From assembly GCA_963786765.1 (NCBI GenBank), contig CAWBAJ010000008.1:310001-374000 (forward strand): DNA of 64,000 nucleotides, given 5' to 3'. Under the pieces are notes generated by a model. That model searched no databases. It was not told where the DNA came from and saw nothing but the letters and a program-made list of their open reading frames with translations. Position numbers and translations under genes: made by a program. This document shows, one piece after another, positions 40,772 through 49,727 of this stretch (positions within the stretch are counted from its first letter, which is position 1; every line of letters starts with the position of its first letter). The DNA comes from DATKNA01 sp963786765 (GTDB lineage: Bacteria > Actinomycetota > Actinomycetes > Actinomycetales > Kineosporiaceae).

Positions 40772-42031
40772 GTGACCCTCCCCGTCGCCGCGGTCGAGGC
40801 GGTCTGGCGCATCGAGTCGGGCCGCCTCGTCGCCGCGCTCACCCGCATCACCGGCGACTTCAACGCCGCCGAGGACCTCGCGCAGGACGCGCTCGAACGA
40901 GCCTTGCGACAGTGGCCGGACGACGGCATCCCCGACCACCCCGCCTCGTGGCTCATGGCCACGGCCAAGCACCTCGCCGTCGACGCCTACCGGCGGCGCG
41001 TCACGCTCACCCGCAAGGTCGCCGAGCTCGCGAACGAGACCTATGCCGCGCAGGAGGAGGACCCGCTGGCCTCCGTCGACGAGGATCTCGACAGCGTCGT
41101 CCCTGACGACCTCCTCCGCCTGATCTTCCTGACCTGCCATCCCGCCCTGACGACGGAGTCCCAGGTCGCGCTCACCTTGCGCACGGTCGGAGGGCTCACC
41201 ACGCGGGAGATCGCCCGCGCCTTCCTCGTGCCGGAGCCGACCGTCGGGCAGCGGATCTCGCGCGCCAAGAAGACGCTGGCCGACCGTTCCGTACGCTTCG
41301 AGCTGCCGCCCCGGGCGGAGCTGCCCGCCCGGCTCGGGGCCGTTCTCGCCGTCGTCTACCTCGTCTTCAACGAGGGTTACGCCGCGACCTCCGGAGACGC
41401 CTGGGCACGTCCCGAGCTGTGCAGCGACGCGCTCCGGCTCGGCCGGCTGCTGGTGAGCCTGCAACCGGACGAACCAGAGGTCCACGGCCTCGTCGCGCTC
41501 ATGGAGCTGCAGGCCTCCCGGATCCCCGCCCGGACCGGGCCCTCGGGCGAGGCCCTCCTGCTGAGCGATCAGGACCGCCGGCGCTGGGACCAACTCCTCG
41601 TGCGGCGCGGCCTCGCCGCCCTCGAGACGGCCGAGGCACTCGGCACAGGTCCGAACACCCTGCAGGCGGCCATCGCCGCTTGCCATGCCAGGGCATCGAG
41701 TGTCGAGAGCACGGACTGGCGGCGGATCGCGGCTCTCTACACCGTCCTGCAGCACCTCGCGCCGTCACCCGTCGTCGCGCTGAACCGCGCCGTCGCCGTC
41801 GGCATGGCGGAGGGGCCCGATCGCGGGCTCGCCCTCACGCTGCAGCTCGAGAACGAGCCTGCGCTGGGTGGTTACCCCGAGCTCGCCGCCGTCCGCGGCA
41901 CGTTCCTAGGGAAACTCGGGCGCCTCGACGAGGCGGGGGAGCAGTTCCTCCGGGCCGCGGAGCTCACGGCGAACGCGAGCCAGCGCGCGCTCTACCTCGC
42001 CCAGGCCGAGGCGTTCTCCTCGCCCGACTGA
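40772..42031 (+). CDS. ECF42-group RNA polymerase sigma factor
   Basis: A 419-residue sigma factor. Sigma-2 (residues ~15-85: RLVAALTRITGDFNAAEDLAQDALERAL, here only its ends RLVAALTRI and AEDLAQDALE are quoted as landmarks) and sigma-4 (~115-165: QVALTLRTVGGLTTREIARA, TVGQRISRAKK) are followed by a ~240-residue helical TPR-like extension, which is the mark of ECF42. That extension is thought to be required for activity in place of an anti-sigma factor. The GTG start at 40772 lies 8 bp after the DGPF stop. Confidence 0.93.
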   Translation: MTLPVAAVEAVWRIESGRLVAALTRITGDFNAAEDLAQDALERALRQWPDDGIPDHPASWLMATAKHLAVDAYRRRVTLTRKVAELANETYAAQEEDPLASVDEDLDSVVPDDLLRLIFLTCHPALTTESQVALTLRTVGGLTTREIARAFLVPEPTVGQRISRAKKTLADRSVRFELPPRAELPARLGAVLAVVYLVFNEGYAATSGDAWARPELCSDALRLGRLLVSLQPDEPEVHGLVALMELQASRIPARTGPSGEALLLSDQDRRRWDQLLVRRGLAALETAEALGTGPNTLQAAIAACHARASSVESTDWRRIAALYTVLQHLAPSPVVALNRAVAVGMAEGPDRGLALTLQLENEPALGGYPELAAVRGTFLGKLGRLDEAGEQFLRAAELTANASQRALYLAQAEAFSSPD

Positions 42032-42046
42032 CAGCCTGCCACACCG

Positions 42047-45000
42047 CTACTCCAGCAGGCTCCTGACGTCCGCCGCGCTGAGGCTTGCAGAGGCGAAGCC
42101 GCCGTCGCCGAGCACGCTGTCGAACAGCTCTGCCTTGCGAGCCTTGAGCGCCATCACCTTCTCCTCGATGGTGTCTTTCGCGACCAGGCGGTACACCATC
42201 ACCGCGCGGGCCTGCCCGATCCGATGGATGCGATCGACGGCCTGGGCCTCGGTTGCCGGGTTCCACCAGGGGTCCAGGAGGATGCAGTAGTCCGCCTCGG
42301 TGAGGTTCAGCCCGAAGCCGCCGGCCTTGAGGCTGATGAAGAAGACGGGGCTGTCGCCGGTCTTGAAGGCATCGATCTGCGCCTGCCGGTTGCGGGTCCG
42401 CCCGTCGAGATAGCAGTGCTGGATGCCGGCAGCCGTGAGGCGGTCGCGCGCGGCCTTGAGGAAGCGCGTGAACTGGCTGAAGACGAGCGTGCGGTGCCCT
42501 TCAGCGGCGATCTCGACGATCTGCTCCTCGAAGGCGTCGAGCTTGGTGGACGCCACATGCGTGTGGGCTGCGTCCACGAGGCCGACATGCAGGCTGGCCT
42601 GCCTCAGCAGGGTGAGCGAGCGGAAGATCTCCAGCCGGTTGCGGTTCATGTCTCCCAGCAACCCGAGCACCTTCTGGCGCTCCCGCTGCAGGTAGGTCTG
42701 GTAGACACGCCGATGCTGCGGAAGCAGGGGCAGCTCGATCACCTGCTCCTGCTTCTCGGGCAGGTCCTGCACGACCTGGCCCTTCGTCCGGCGCAACAGC
42801 AGGGGCCGGATCCGGCGGCGCAACTGGGCCAGCAGCTGGTCGTTCTTGCCCCGCTCGATCGGCCAGCGGTAGTACTCCGTGAATCGTTGAGGGCTCGGGA
42901 ACAGCCCTGGAGCGGTGATCGAGAGCAGTGCCCACAGCTCCATCAGGTTGTTCTCGAGTGGTGTGCCCGTGATCGCGAGCTTGAAGGGGGCAGGCAGCTT
43001 GCGGGCACACTGGTGGGCCTGAGACTGATGGTTCTTGATGAACTGTGCCTCGTCGAGCACGAGGCCGGCCCAGGAGATGGCGGCGTACTCGTCGTACTCC
43101 AACCGGAAGAGCGTGTACGACGTGACGACGACGTCGGCCTCGACGGCCATCTGCTCGAGTTCCTTGCAGCGGCGCTTCCCGGTCTCCGTCACGGCGGCCA
43201 CGCGCAGCGAGGGGGCGAACCGCTGTATCTCCCCCACCCAGGTCGACACCACACTGGTCGGGGCGACGACAAGGAAGGGGCGCGGGTTCGGGACCGGGAG
43301 CTCCTGAACGTGACACATCAACGCCACGGCCTGCAGCGTCTTGCCGAGTCCCATGTCGTCGGCCAGGACCCCTCCGAGCCGTCGTTCGTAGAGCGCAGCC
43401 AGCCATGCGAAGCCTGCGCTCTGATAGGGCCGCAGGGTGGCGACGAGTCCGGCGGGTAGGGGAGGCGGGACGGCGTCCGGAGCCTGCACGAGGGCACGCA
43501 CCGACTCCTGCCACGCGCGCGCCTGCCCGTGCACGACGCCCAGCGCCTCAAGTTCCTCCCACAGCCCGGCCTGGAAGCGGCTGAGACGGATGGTCTGGGG
43601 CGGGGCGTCCTGGAGTGTGCGAGCTTCTGCGATCAGCGCGGCCAGCTGCCGTAGCTGCGGCCGGTCGAGCGACAGGTAGGTCCCGGAGTGCAGGATGAGC
43701 TGCTCCTGCCCCTCGGCGAGCGCCCGGAAGAGCATCTCGAACGGCACAGGCTCACCCTCGACGGACACCTCCACGGCAAGGTCGAACCAGTCCGGGTCAT
43801 GCTCGGCGCCGGCGCCGGCGCCGGCGAAGCGGACCACCGGGAGCTCCAGCGCTTCGCGGTACGTCGGGGCCCCGTCGGGCAGCGCCGAGAGGTCGACGGT
43901 GACCTCGACGTGCTGAACCTCGGTCAGCGCCGGGACCACGGCCTGGAGCAGGCGAACCGTTGCCATGTCCCCCAGCTCGGCATGGGCAGTGAGCCGGCGA
44001 CCCGTCGGACTGGCCTCGAAGAGCTCCGGGACGGACCCGACGATCGGTTCCACCGCTCGCAGGACGGCGGCCTCGGCCGCGCCGTCCCGCTCATCGCCTG
44101 ATGGGTGCGCCGGCCACAGGGGCGCCCCGTGTTCCACGTCGCCGATCCGGTACACCCACGACCACTCGACCTGCAGCCGGTGGCCCGGGAGCCGGCGCAC
44201 CGTGGCGGTGAGCACGGGAGGGGCAGCGGGGGGCAGCTCGACGGAGTCGTCCGCCGCGACCAGAGCCAGTCGGCGACGAAGGGCCGGACAGTACTCCGTC
44301 AGGAACCGTCGCTCGTCGCTGTTCGGGATCGCCACCGGGTCTGCCTCGAGCAGGGCTTCCAGCCCTTCGTCGATCCGGGAGACGACGGGGGCCAGCCACA
44401 GGCAGCGGGTCGCGCCCGACGAGGACGAGGTCTCCTCCCACCACGCGACGCCGTGGGGAGGGCGCCCCAGCAGCAGGAGGCCGTCGCCGGGCACGGGCCG
44501 ATCGTCGACCTCCAGGCGCGCTGCCAGCTCCAGGCCCGTGCCCGTACGCCGCACGCGCAGCACAGGCACCGCAGCCGCCGAGCACACGACCACGGGGCTG
44601 CCCTGCCGGTCCGCCTGCACGAGCGGCAGACCAGCCTCCGTGGCCTCGCACAGCAGGTCCCACACGCGGCGGGTCTGCACCGTCTCGAGCCACAGCACGT
44701 TCTCCCGGTCGTAGCCGTAGCCGTAGTAGGTGCTCCTGGGATCGGTGGCCAGGAGCCGCAGCTCCTGCAGCAGCCGCAGCTGCCGCTTCGCGCCTGCGTT
44801 CCGCAGCTGCCACTGCTGCCGGCCCAAGTCGCCCCAGGAGATGCCGCTTCGGACCCAGGCGGTCGATCGCCCCGGGAGCACCGGTCGCATCGCGATCCGC
44901 GCCGGTGGGGCGGGCTCGGCGCTGGTTCTGCCGCGGCTGATCTCGAACTGCAGCGCGAGCTGAGCACTTGTCGTCGTGTCCGCCGGCGCCGACGACCGGC

Positions 45001-45388
45001 GCATCGCCGGGAGCAACGCTCGTTCCCATGGCGCAGGCCCGGAAGGGGCGACGGGGGCCGGTGCGGACGAGGCTCGCTGTGGCAGGGCACGCTGCACGGC
45101 CACGAGCAGGACCGCGGCCGCGTGATCGCACGCGCCGGGACTCCGGCAGGTGCAGGTGCTCCGGACGGCTCCGAACTGTCCGTCCGCGTTCGGTGGCTCG
45201 ACCCGCAGCATCGTCGAGTGGCCCGATGCCGACGCCCGCACCTCGCCCAGCAGCTGGCCCGCGCCCAGCGAGCCGCTCACGGCCGTGACGGCCTCGCCCT
45301 GGACCAGGGCCCGACCTCTGAGGAATACCTCTGTGCCCACGAGTCTGCGGACACTCTCCTCGGCCTCGCTGATCGCCAGGATCGCCAT
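42047..45388 (-). CDS. SWIM zinc-finger SNF2-family DEAD/DEAH helicase
   Basis: A 1113-residue ATP-dependent translocase starting at ATG 45388, with GGAGGGG about 8 nt upstream. The N-terminus has a SWIM zinc finger, CTCRSPGACDHAAA (~residues 75-88), then a long regulatory region of paired strands. The SNF2 core shows DDMGLGKTLQAVAL (Walker A), LDEAQFIKN (Walker B), ITGTPLENNL and, in the second lobe, LVFSQFTRFL and QAVDRIHRIGQ. Such proteins remodel nucleoprotein or act at stalled RNA polymerase or in DNA repair. It is convergent with the sigma gene. Confidence 0.93.
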   Translation of the reverse strand: MAILAISEAEESVRRLVGTEVFLRGRALVQGEAVTAVSGSLGAGQLLGEVRASASGHSTMLRVEPPNADGQFGAVRSTCTCRSPGACDHAAAVLLVAVQRALPQRASSAPAPVAPSGPAPWERALLPAMRRSSAPADTTTSAQLALQFEISRGRTSAEPAPPARIAMRPVLPGRSTAWVRSGISWGDLGRQQWQLRNAGAKRQLRLLQELRLLATDPRSTYYGYGYDRENVLWLETVQTRRVWDLLCEATEAGLPLVQADRQGSPVVVCSAAAVPVLRVRRTGTGLELAARLEVDDRPVPGDGLLLLGRPPHGVAWWEETSSSSGATRCLWLAPVVSRIDEGLEALLEADPVAIPNSDERRFLTEYCPALRRRLALVAADDSVELPPAAPPVLTATVRRLPGHRLQVEWSWVYRIGDVEHGAPLWPAHPSGDERDGAAEAAVLRAVEPIVGSVPELFEASPTGRRLTAHAELGDMATVRLLQAVVPALTEVQHVEVTVDLSALPDGAPTYREALELPVVRFAGAGAGAEHDPDWFDLAVEVSVEGEPVPFEMLFRALAEGQEQLILHSGTYLSLDRPQLRQLAALIAEARTLQDAPPQTIRLSRFQAGLWEELEALGVVHGQARAWQESVRALVQAPDAVPPPLPAGLVATLRPYQSAGFAWLAALYERRLGGVLADDMGLGKTLQAVALMCHVQELPVPNPRPFLVVAPTSVVSTWVGEIQRFAPSLRVAAVTETGKRRCKELEQMAVEADVVVTSYTLFRLEYDEYAAISWAGLVLDEAQFIKNHQSQAHQCARKLPAPFKLAITGTPLENNLMELWALLSITAPGLFPSPQRFTEYYRWPIERGKNDQLLAQLRRRIRPLLLRRTKGQVVQDLPEKQEQVIELPLLPQHRRVYQTYLQRERQKVLGLLGDMNRNRLEIFRSLTLLRQASLHVGLVDAAHTHVASTKLDAFEEQIVEIAAEGHRTLVFSQFTRFLKAARDRLTAAGIQHCYLDGRTRNRQAQIDAFKTGDSPVFFISLKAGGFGLNLTEADYCILLDPWWNPATEAQAVDRIHRIGQARAVMVYRLVAKDTIEEKVMALKARKAELFDSVLGDGGFASASLSAADVRSLLE

Positions 45389-45887
45389 GCTGCGCCCCTC
45401 CATCCCCGCCGACTGCGCTGGGCACGCTAGCGCCGTCCCCCGACGAACGGTGGTCCCCACGCCGCCCGTTCGCCCCACGGTCATGCAGCCCAGGTCAGCA
45501 GCCTGCACTGCAGGTCCGGGGCGAGGTGACGAAGCAGTTGCCAGGAGGGGGAAGTAGCCGCCGGCCAGCCGACGCCTGGAGTGGGACCAGCGGCTCGGCG
45601 CGGAGCGCCAACGACGTGGCATCCGGAACGCCCTTGGGCTGCGATCGGTTGGCCTGGCCCGCCCGTCTGGGGTACGCGAAGCGGCTCCCCGGCAGGTCGC
45701 TTGGGATCCGCAAGGGCGCGTCCTGTGCAAGCTCGGCTCGAAGGACGCCCGGGAGTCCGTGGGACGGCGAGTTGGGATCAGCGAGCGTCTCACGGCTGCC
45801 GCTCAGCTCAGTTGGACCTGGTAAGCCGACCCGAGCAGCCGGCTCAGGGTCATCCGAGGCAGCGGAAGCGGTCGCTAACCTCGGCGC
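45389..45887. other. gene-free intergenic region
   Basis: A 499-bp stretch between the divergent SNF2 and TMEM175 genes. Several open frames cross it but none starts with a ribosome site or resembles a known protein. A minor coding-like run on plus from about 45575 to 45826 was examined and rejected. The last 60 bp should contain the TMEM175 promoter. Confidence 0.6.
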
Positions 45888-46478
45888 ATGTCAAAGGGGC
45901 GGCTCGAGGCGTTCAGCGACGGCGTCATCGCCATCCTCATCACCATCATGGTTCTCGAGCTGCACATGCCGGATGGCGTCACCTGGGAGGCGTTGCGGCA
46001 CGACGTCCCCGTGCTCCTCGCCTACGCGCTCAGCTTCGTCTACCTGGGTATCTACTGGAACAACCACCACCACATGCTCGCGGCGGTGAGCAGGGTCAAC
46101 GGCGCCGCCCTGTGGGCGAACCTGCACCTGCTGTTCTGGCTCTCGCTGGTGCCGTTCGCCACCGCGTGGATGAGCGAGAACGAGTTCCCGCCGGTCCCGA
46201 CGGCGGTTTACGGGATCGTCCTGCTCGCCGCGGCCGTCGCCTACTACGTGCTGCAGGGCACGCTCCTGCGAACGCACGGGAATGACCTGCTCGCCGAGGC
46301 GATCGGCCGCGACCTGAAGGGCAAGGGCTCGCCATACCTGTACTGCCTGGCGATCGTCCTGTCCCTGGTGCGGCCGTGGATGGGTGTGGTGGTCTACGTC
46401 GCGGTGGCCCTGATGTGGCTCGTCCCCGACCGTCGGGTCGAGCGGCGGATGACCGCCACGGAGATCGACTCGCCGTGA
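45888..46478 (+). CDS. TMEM175-family potassium channel-like protein
   Basis: A 196-residue protein with six helices. It opens with KGRLEAFSDGVIAILITIMVLEL, which holds the RxxxFSD motif of the TMEM175/DUF1211 family on helix 1, the pore-lining helix. Helix 3 has IYWNNHHHMLA. Bacterial members are tetrameric potassium channels of one six-helix repeat each. The ATG at 45888 comes after a TAACCT -10-like box, suggesting a very short leader. Confidence 0.93.
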   Translation: MSKGRLEAFSDGVIAILITIMVLELHMPDGVTWEALRHDVPVLLAYALSFVYLGIYWNNHHHMLAAVSRVNGAALWANLHLLFWLSLVPFATAWMSENEFPPVPTAVYGIVLLAAAVAYYVLQGTLLRTHGNDLLAEAIGRDLKGKGSPYLYCLAIVLSLVRPWMGVVVYVAVALMWLVPDRRVERRMTATEIDSP

Positions 46479-46656
46479 CAACGGAAGGCGGCTCCCTGAC
46501 AGCGGCCCGTGCGCTCCCGGGCATCGAGCACCGGCTCGGTCACCTCCTCGAGCTGCTGGTCGCTCAACTCGTCCAGCACTCGCGCATCCGCCTCCTGAGT
46601 CGCCCGCCCGCCCGCCGGATGCGTTTCACCTGACCGACTGAGAGCCAGCCAAGGGT

Positions 46657-47130
46657 TCAGGGCAGGGGCAGGGCTTCGCCGAGCGCTCGCGCCAACGCGG
46701 TGGGGTTGTCCTCCATGGGCACGTGACCCGCGTCGGGGATCTTGACATAGGCGACATCGGCCGAACGCAGCTGGTCGAGGTCTCTGGGCGGCACGGACAG
46801 CTCCCCCCACACGAGAACCCGTGGGAGCCCGGCCTCGAGCAGCGTCCGGCGCATGCTTGGCGTAGGCCCGGCGCACAGTCCGACGGAGGTGCGGTGCAGG
46901 GCGACCGGGTCCGCGAGGCGCAAGCTCGCGCGCCAGGACGGGTCGGCTGCCCGCAGAAGCGTGGCGTAGCCGTTCTCGACGAACTCGGCCTCGGCCTGCC
47001 GGGCGATCTGCACACTGGCGGTGCCGTCCCAGGGGTCCAGGTTCGGCTCGATGGCGACGAGGCGCCCCACCAGATCCGGGCGCAGGTGCACGAGGTGAAT
47101 CCCGATCGAGCCGCCCAGACTGTGGCCCAC
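46657..47130 (-). pseudogene. alpha/beta hydrolase, C-terminal half only
   Basis: The reading starts at the nucleophile elbow, VGHSLGGSIGIHLVH, and continues through IEPNLDPWDGT, a cap region, VLVWGELSVPPRDLDQL and the catalytic His in PDAGHVPMEDNP. These enzymes need ~90 more residues before the elbow for the first five strands and the oxyanion hole; those are missing. Directly upstream, at 47131, the sequence turns into a piece of a LURP-one gene in another frame. The remaining 157 codons cannot fold as a full hydrolase. Confidence 0.85.
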
Positions 47131-47193
47131 GGCCGGCAGGGTCCTCGATCACCAGGCGGTTACGCAGCGAGAACGCCTTGCCGTCGACGTGCG
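47131..47193 (-). pseudogene. fragment of a LURP-one gene fused to the hydrolase relic
   Basis: This 63-bp segment copies 38371-38433 of the LURP-one gene; the first 22 bases are identical and the remainder differs at only a few positions. On the minus strand it encodes HVDGKAFSLRNRLVIEDPAG. It joins the hydrolase half-gene out of frame at about 47131. Confidence 0.85.
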
Positions 47194-47250
47194 CCGGGAC
47201 AGCGCCTCGGCATGCTGGAGCCCACGACCTCCGGCTGACAGGAACCTGCC

Positions 47251-48723
47251 GTGCCCTCCTCCTCCTCGACCTCCTCCTCGACCTCCTCCTCGAGCTCCTC
47301 CTCGGCGTCCGATTCCCAGGACGTCCCGACGGTCTTCGTGCTGTTCGGCGCCACCGGTGACCTCGCCAAGCGCATGGTGCTGCCCGCGTTCTACGACCTG
47401 TACACCCGCGGCCTGCTCCCCCGCCGCTGGCGGTTGGTGGGCAACGGTCGCGGCGACGTGGCGCACGAGGACTTCCAGGCGCAGATCCAGGCGTCGCTCG
47501 CCGAGTTCGCGACGGCACCCGAGCCCGACGCGTGGAAGGAGTTCGCCGCCGAGGTGCGGTTCGCGGGGGGCGGCTTCGAGAACGACGACCCCGGCAGCCT
47601 GCTCGACGTTCTCGAGGAGGCTCGGCAGGACCTGGGCGAGAACGTGCGGCTCGTGCACTACCTCGCCATCCCGCCCAAGGCCTTTCCCGAGATCACGAAG
47701 GCGATCGGCACGCACGGGCTCGCCGAGAACAGCCGGGTGGTCTACGAGAAGCCGTACGGCACGTCCGGTGAGAGCTTCGCCGAGCTCGACGACCTGGTGC
47801 ACACCGTGTTCGACGAGGACCAGGTGTACCGGATCGACCACTTCCTCGGTAAGGAGGCCACCCAGAACCTGCACATGCTGCGGTTCGCCAATCGGATGAT
47901 CGGGGACTCGTGGCATCGGGGTGCCGTGGCGGAGGTCCAGATCGACGTGCCCGAGACGCTGGGCATCGCCGACCGCGCCGCCTTCTACGACGCCACCGGC
48001 GCCGCGCTCGACATGCTCGTCACGCACCTGTTCCAGGTCGCAGCCGAGGTCGCGCTGGAGCCGCCGGCGGAGGCTCAGGGTCCTGCCCTGCAGAAGGCTC
48101 GCGAGTCGGTGATCTCCGCCTTCCGTCCGCTGGATCCGGGCGAGGTCGTCCTCGGGCAGTTCGAGGGCTACAAGGAGACGGACGGCGTCGCCGACGACTC
48201 CACCACCGACACCTTCGTCGCCGCCAGGCTCTGGGTCGACACCGACCGTTGGCGCGACGTCCCGTTCCTGTTGCGCACGGGCAAGCGGATGGCGGCGAGC
48301 GCCCAGCGTGTGAGCCTCGTGTTCCGCGAGCCCGAAGGCCCAGTGCGACCCGGCGCCGGCTGCCCCAGCGTGCTGGTCTTCGATCTCAGTGGCAGTGGTG
48401 CACTCGAACTGCAGCTCATCGTGAAGCAGCCCGGCCCGGACTTCGTGCCGGCCGAGGCCAGCACCGCGATCCGCCTCGATCACGTGGACGAGGGCGCGAT
48501 GGCGCCGTACACCTCGCTGCTCCACGACGTCCTCATCGGGGACCGTTCGCTGTTCACCAGCGCTCCCGGGCTGGCTGCTGTCTTCCGGGCCTTCGCCCCG
48601 CTGCAGAGCGACGCCCGGCCGGCTGTGCTGCCCTACCCGCAGGGCAGCTGGGGCCCGGCCGAGGCGAACACCCTCCCCGGTCCGCACGGATGGCTGCTCC
48701 AGAACGGCGACGACGCCGAATAG
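47251..48723 (+). CDS. zwf: glucose-6-phosphate dehydrogenase
   Basis: A 490-residue enzyme of the oxidative pentose phosphate pathway, making 6-phosphogluconolactone and NADPH. The nucleotide-binding motif is VLFGATGDLAKRMVLPAFYD (~residues 30-49), the substrate and catalytic motif RIDHFLGKE (~194-202), and EKPYGTSGESF lies between them. An unusual N-terminal run of about 20 Ser/Thr residues (SSSSTSSSTSSSSSSSAS) precedes the fold. It is encoded by a TCC/TCG repeat that could gain or lose units. The start is GTG at 47251 after AGGAA. A terminator follows the stop. No opcA, tal or pgl gene is next to it. Confidence 0.95.
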   Translation: MPSSSSTSSSTSSSSSSSASDSQDVPTVFVLFGATGDLAKRMVLPAFYDLYTRGLLPRRWRLVGNGRGDVAHEDFQAQIQASLAEFATAPEPDAWKEFAAEVRFAGGGFENDDPGSLLDVLEEARQDLGENVRLVHYLAIPPKAFPEITKAIGTHGLAENSRVVYEKPYGTSGESFAELDDLVHTVFDEDQVYRIDHFLGKEATQNLHMLRFANRMIGDSWHRGAVAEVQIDVPETLGIADRAAFYDATGAALDMLVTHLFQVAAEVALEPPAEAQGPALQKARESVISAFRPLDPGEVVLGQFEGYKETDGVADDSTTDTFVAARLWVDTDRWRDVPFLLRTGKRMAASAQRVSLVFREPEGPVRPGAGCPSVLVFDLSGSGALELQLIVKQPGPDFVPAEASTAIRLDHVDEGAMAPYTSLLHDVLIGDRSLFTSAPGLAAVFRAFAPLQSDARPAVLPYPQGSWGPAEANTLPGPHGWLLQNGDDAE

Positions 48724-48732
48724 CGTTCACAA

Positions 48733-48768
48733 CGGGGCCGGCCTCGCCACCCTAGCGAGCCGGCCCCG
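48733..48768. terminator. bidirectional hairpin terminator
   Basis: CGGGGCCGGC at 48733-48742 pairs with its complement at 48759-48768, and the stem can extend inward with CTCGC/GCGAG around a small bulge. It lies between the convergent zwf and CPBP genes and suits both. Confidence 0.8.
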
Positions 48769-48782
48769 CGTCGATGCGACTG

Positions 48783-49561
48783 TCAGAGGACCATGAACAG
48801 CACCACGCCGATGATGAGGAAGCTCGGGGCCGTGTGCGAAGCCAGGGCTATCCACGTGCTGCGGAACCGGCGCGAGGGGTAGGCCGCCGAGAACGTCCCG
48901 TCGAGCAGAACTTCCGGCATACTCCACGGCTGGTGCAGGTGGTAAAGGGTGAACATCACCCCGTTGACCCAGATGTCGCCGCGGCCGAAGGCCTTCTGCG
49001 AGCGCGGCAGCAGGAAGCCCCTGAACACGATCTCCTCCACGATCGGCGCGAGCAGCGCGTTCGCCACGACCAGCGCGAAGCCCCACCAGTTGGAGTGGAA
49101 GTAGTCAGCGATCCGTTGCGTCTCGAGCGCCAGCGGCAGGTCGCGCGGGATCGGCCCGTCGGGGTCGAGCGGCAGCGCGTTGATCGCCGCGGACAGCAGG
49201 GTGAACGGCACGACCCACCACCACACCCGGCCGCCGCGCTTTCCCGTCTTAGGGCTCTTCGGCGCCCGTAGCCGCAGCCCGTCGCGGACGTCCGGCCAGC
49301 TCAGCGACCCCCGCTCACGCCGCACGAGCACGGCGACGAGCGCGAGCATCAGCACCAGCCCGAGGTCGAAGCAGATCAGCAGGGAGTCGATGAACGGATC
49401 TCGCGTCGAGAGGTGGTCGGCGAGCCGCGGCGCGACCCCCAGCCGAGCACGCTCATCGTCACCGTCACCGCTGCGAAGACGGCGAAGATCTCCCCCTTGC
49501 TGTACTGCCGGACGTCGTCACCGACCGGGCGGTCGATCCGCGTCGTCACCTGAGTGCTCAT
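48783..49561 (-). pseudogene. CPBP-family membrane protease, single frameshift
   Basis: The ATG at 49561 reads MSTQVTTRIDRPVGDDVRQY and a first helix to TMSVLGWG, then leaves the family frame. The frame that continues with VAPRLADHLSTRDPFID, LVLMLALVAV, the active-site VEEIVFRGFLLP and FTLYHLHQP runs to the stop at 48783. The break is in a five-G run (plus strand C5 at 49436-49440); six would restore the gene. CPBP proteases cut substrates inside the membrane using the EExxxR and later His motifs, all intact here. Confidence 0.87.
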
Positions 49562-49727
49562 GACACCCTCCCGGGGCCTCGTCGTTTGTCCGTCGTCCAG
49601 CGACGTTAGGAGCGGCTGACCTGCACCGTCGTCTCCTCTCAGGCCCCCTCCCCCTCCCCCGCAGGTAGACGTTCTCTCTGCCTTCGGGCAGAGGCGGCGC
49701 GGTGATCGCCACGCGTACCGTCGACAC

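Noticed and set aside
45558..45826. Coding-like run starting LEWDQRLGAERQ on plus
   Set aside because: A stop codon lies just upstream, there is no start or ribosome site, and the short likeness to the Fic protein does not continue.
46479..46656. Minus-strand stretch VLDELSDQQLEEVTEPVLDA that looks like a helix from a real protein
   Set aside because: Too short, without a start and not assignable to a family; it could be another gene scrap but the evidence is weak.
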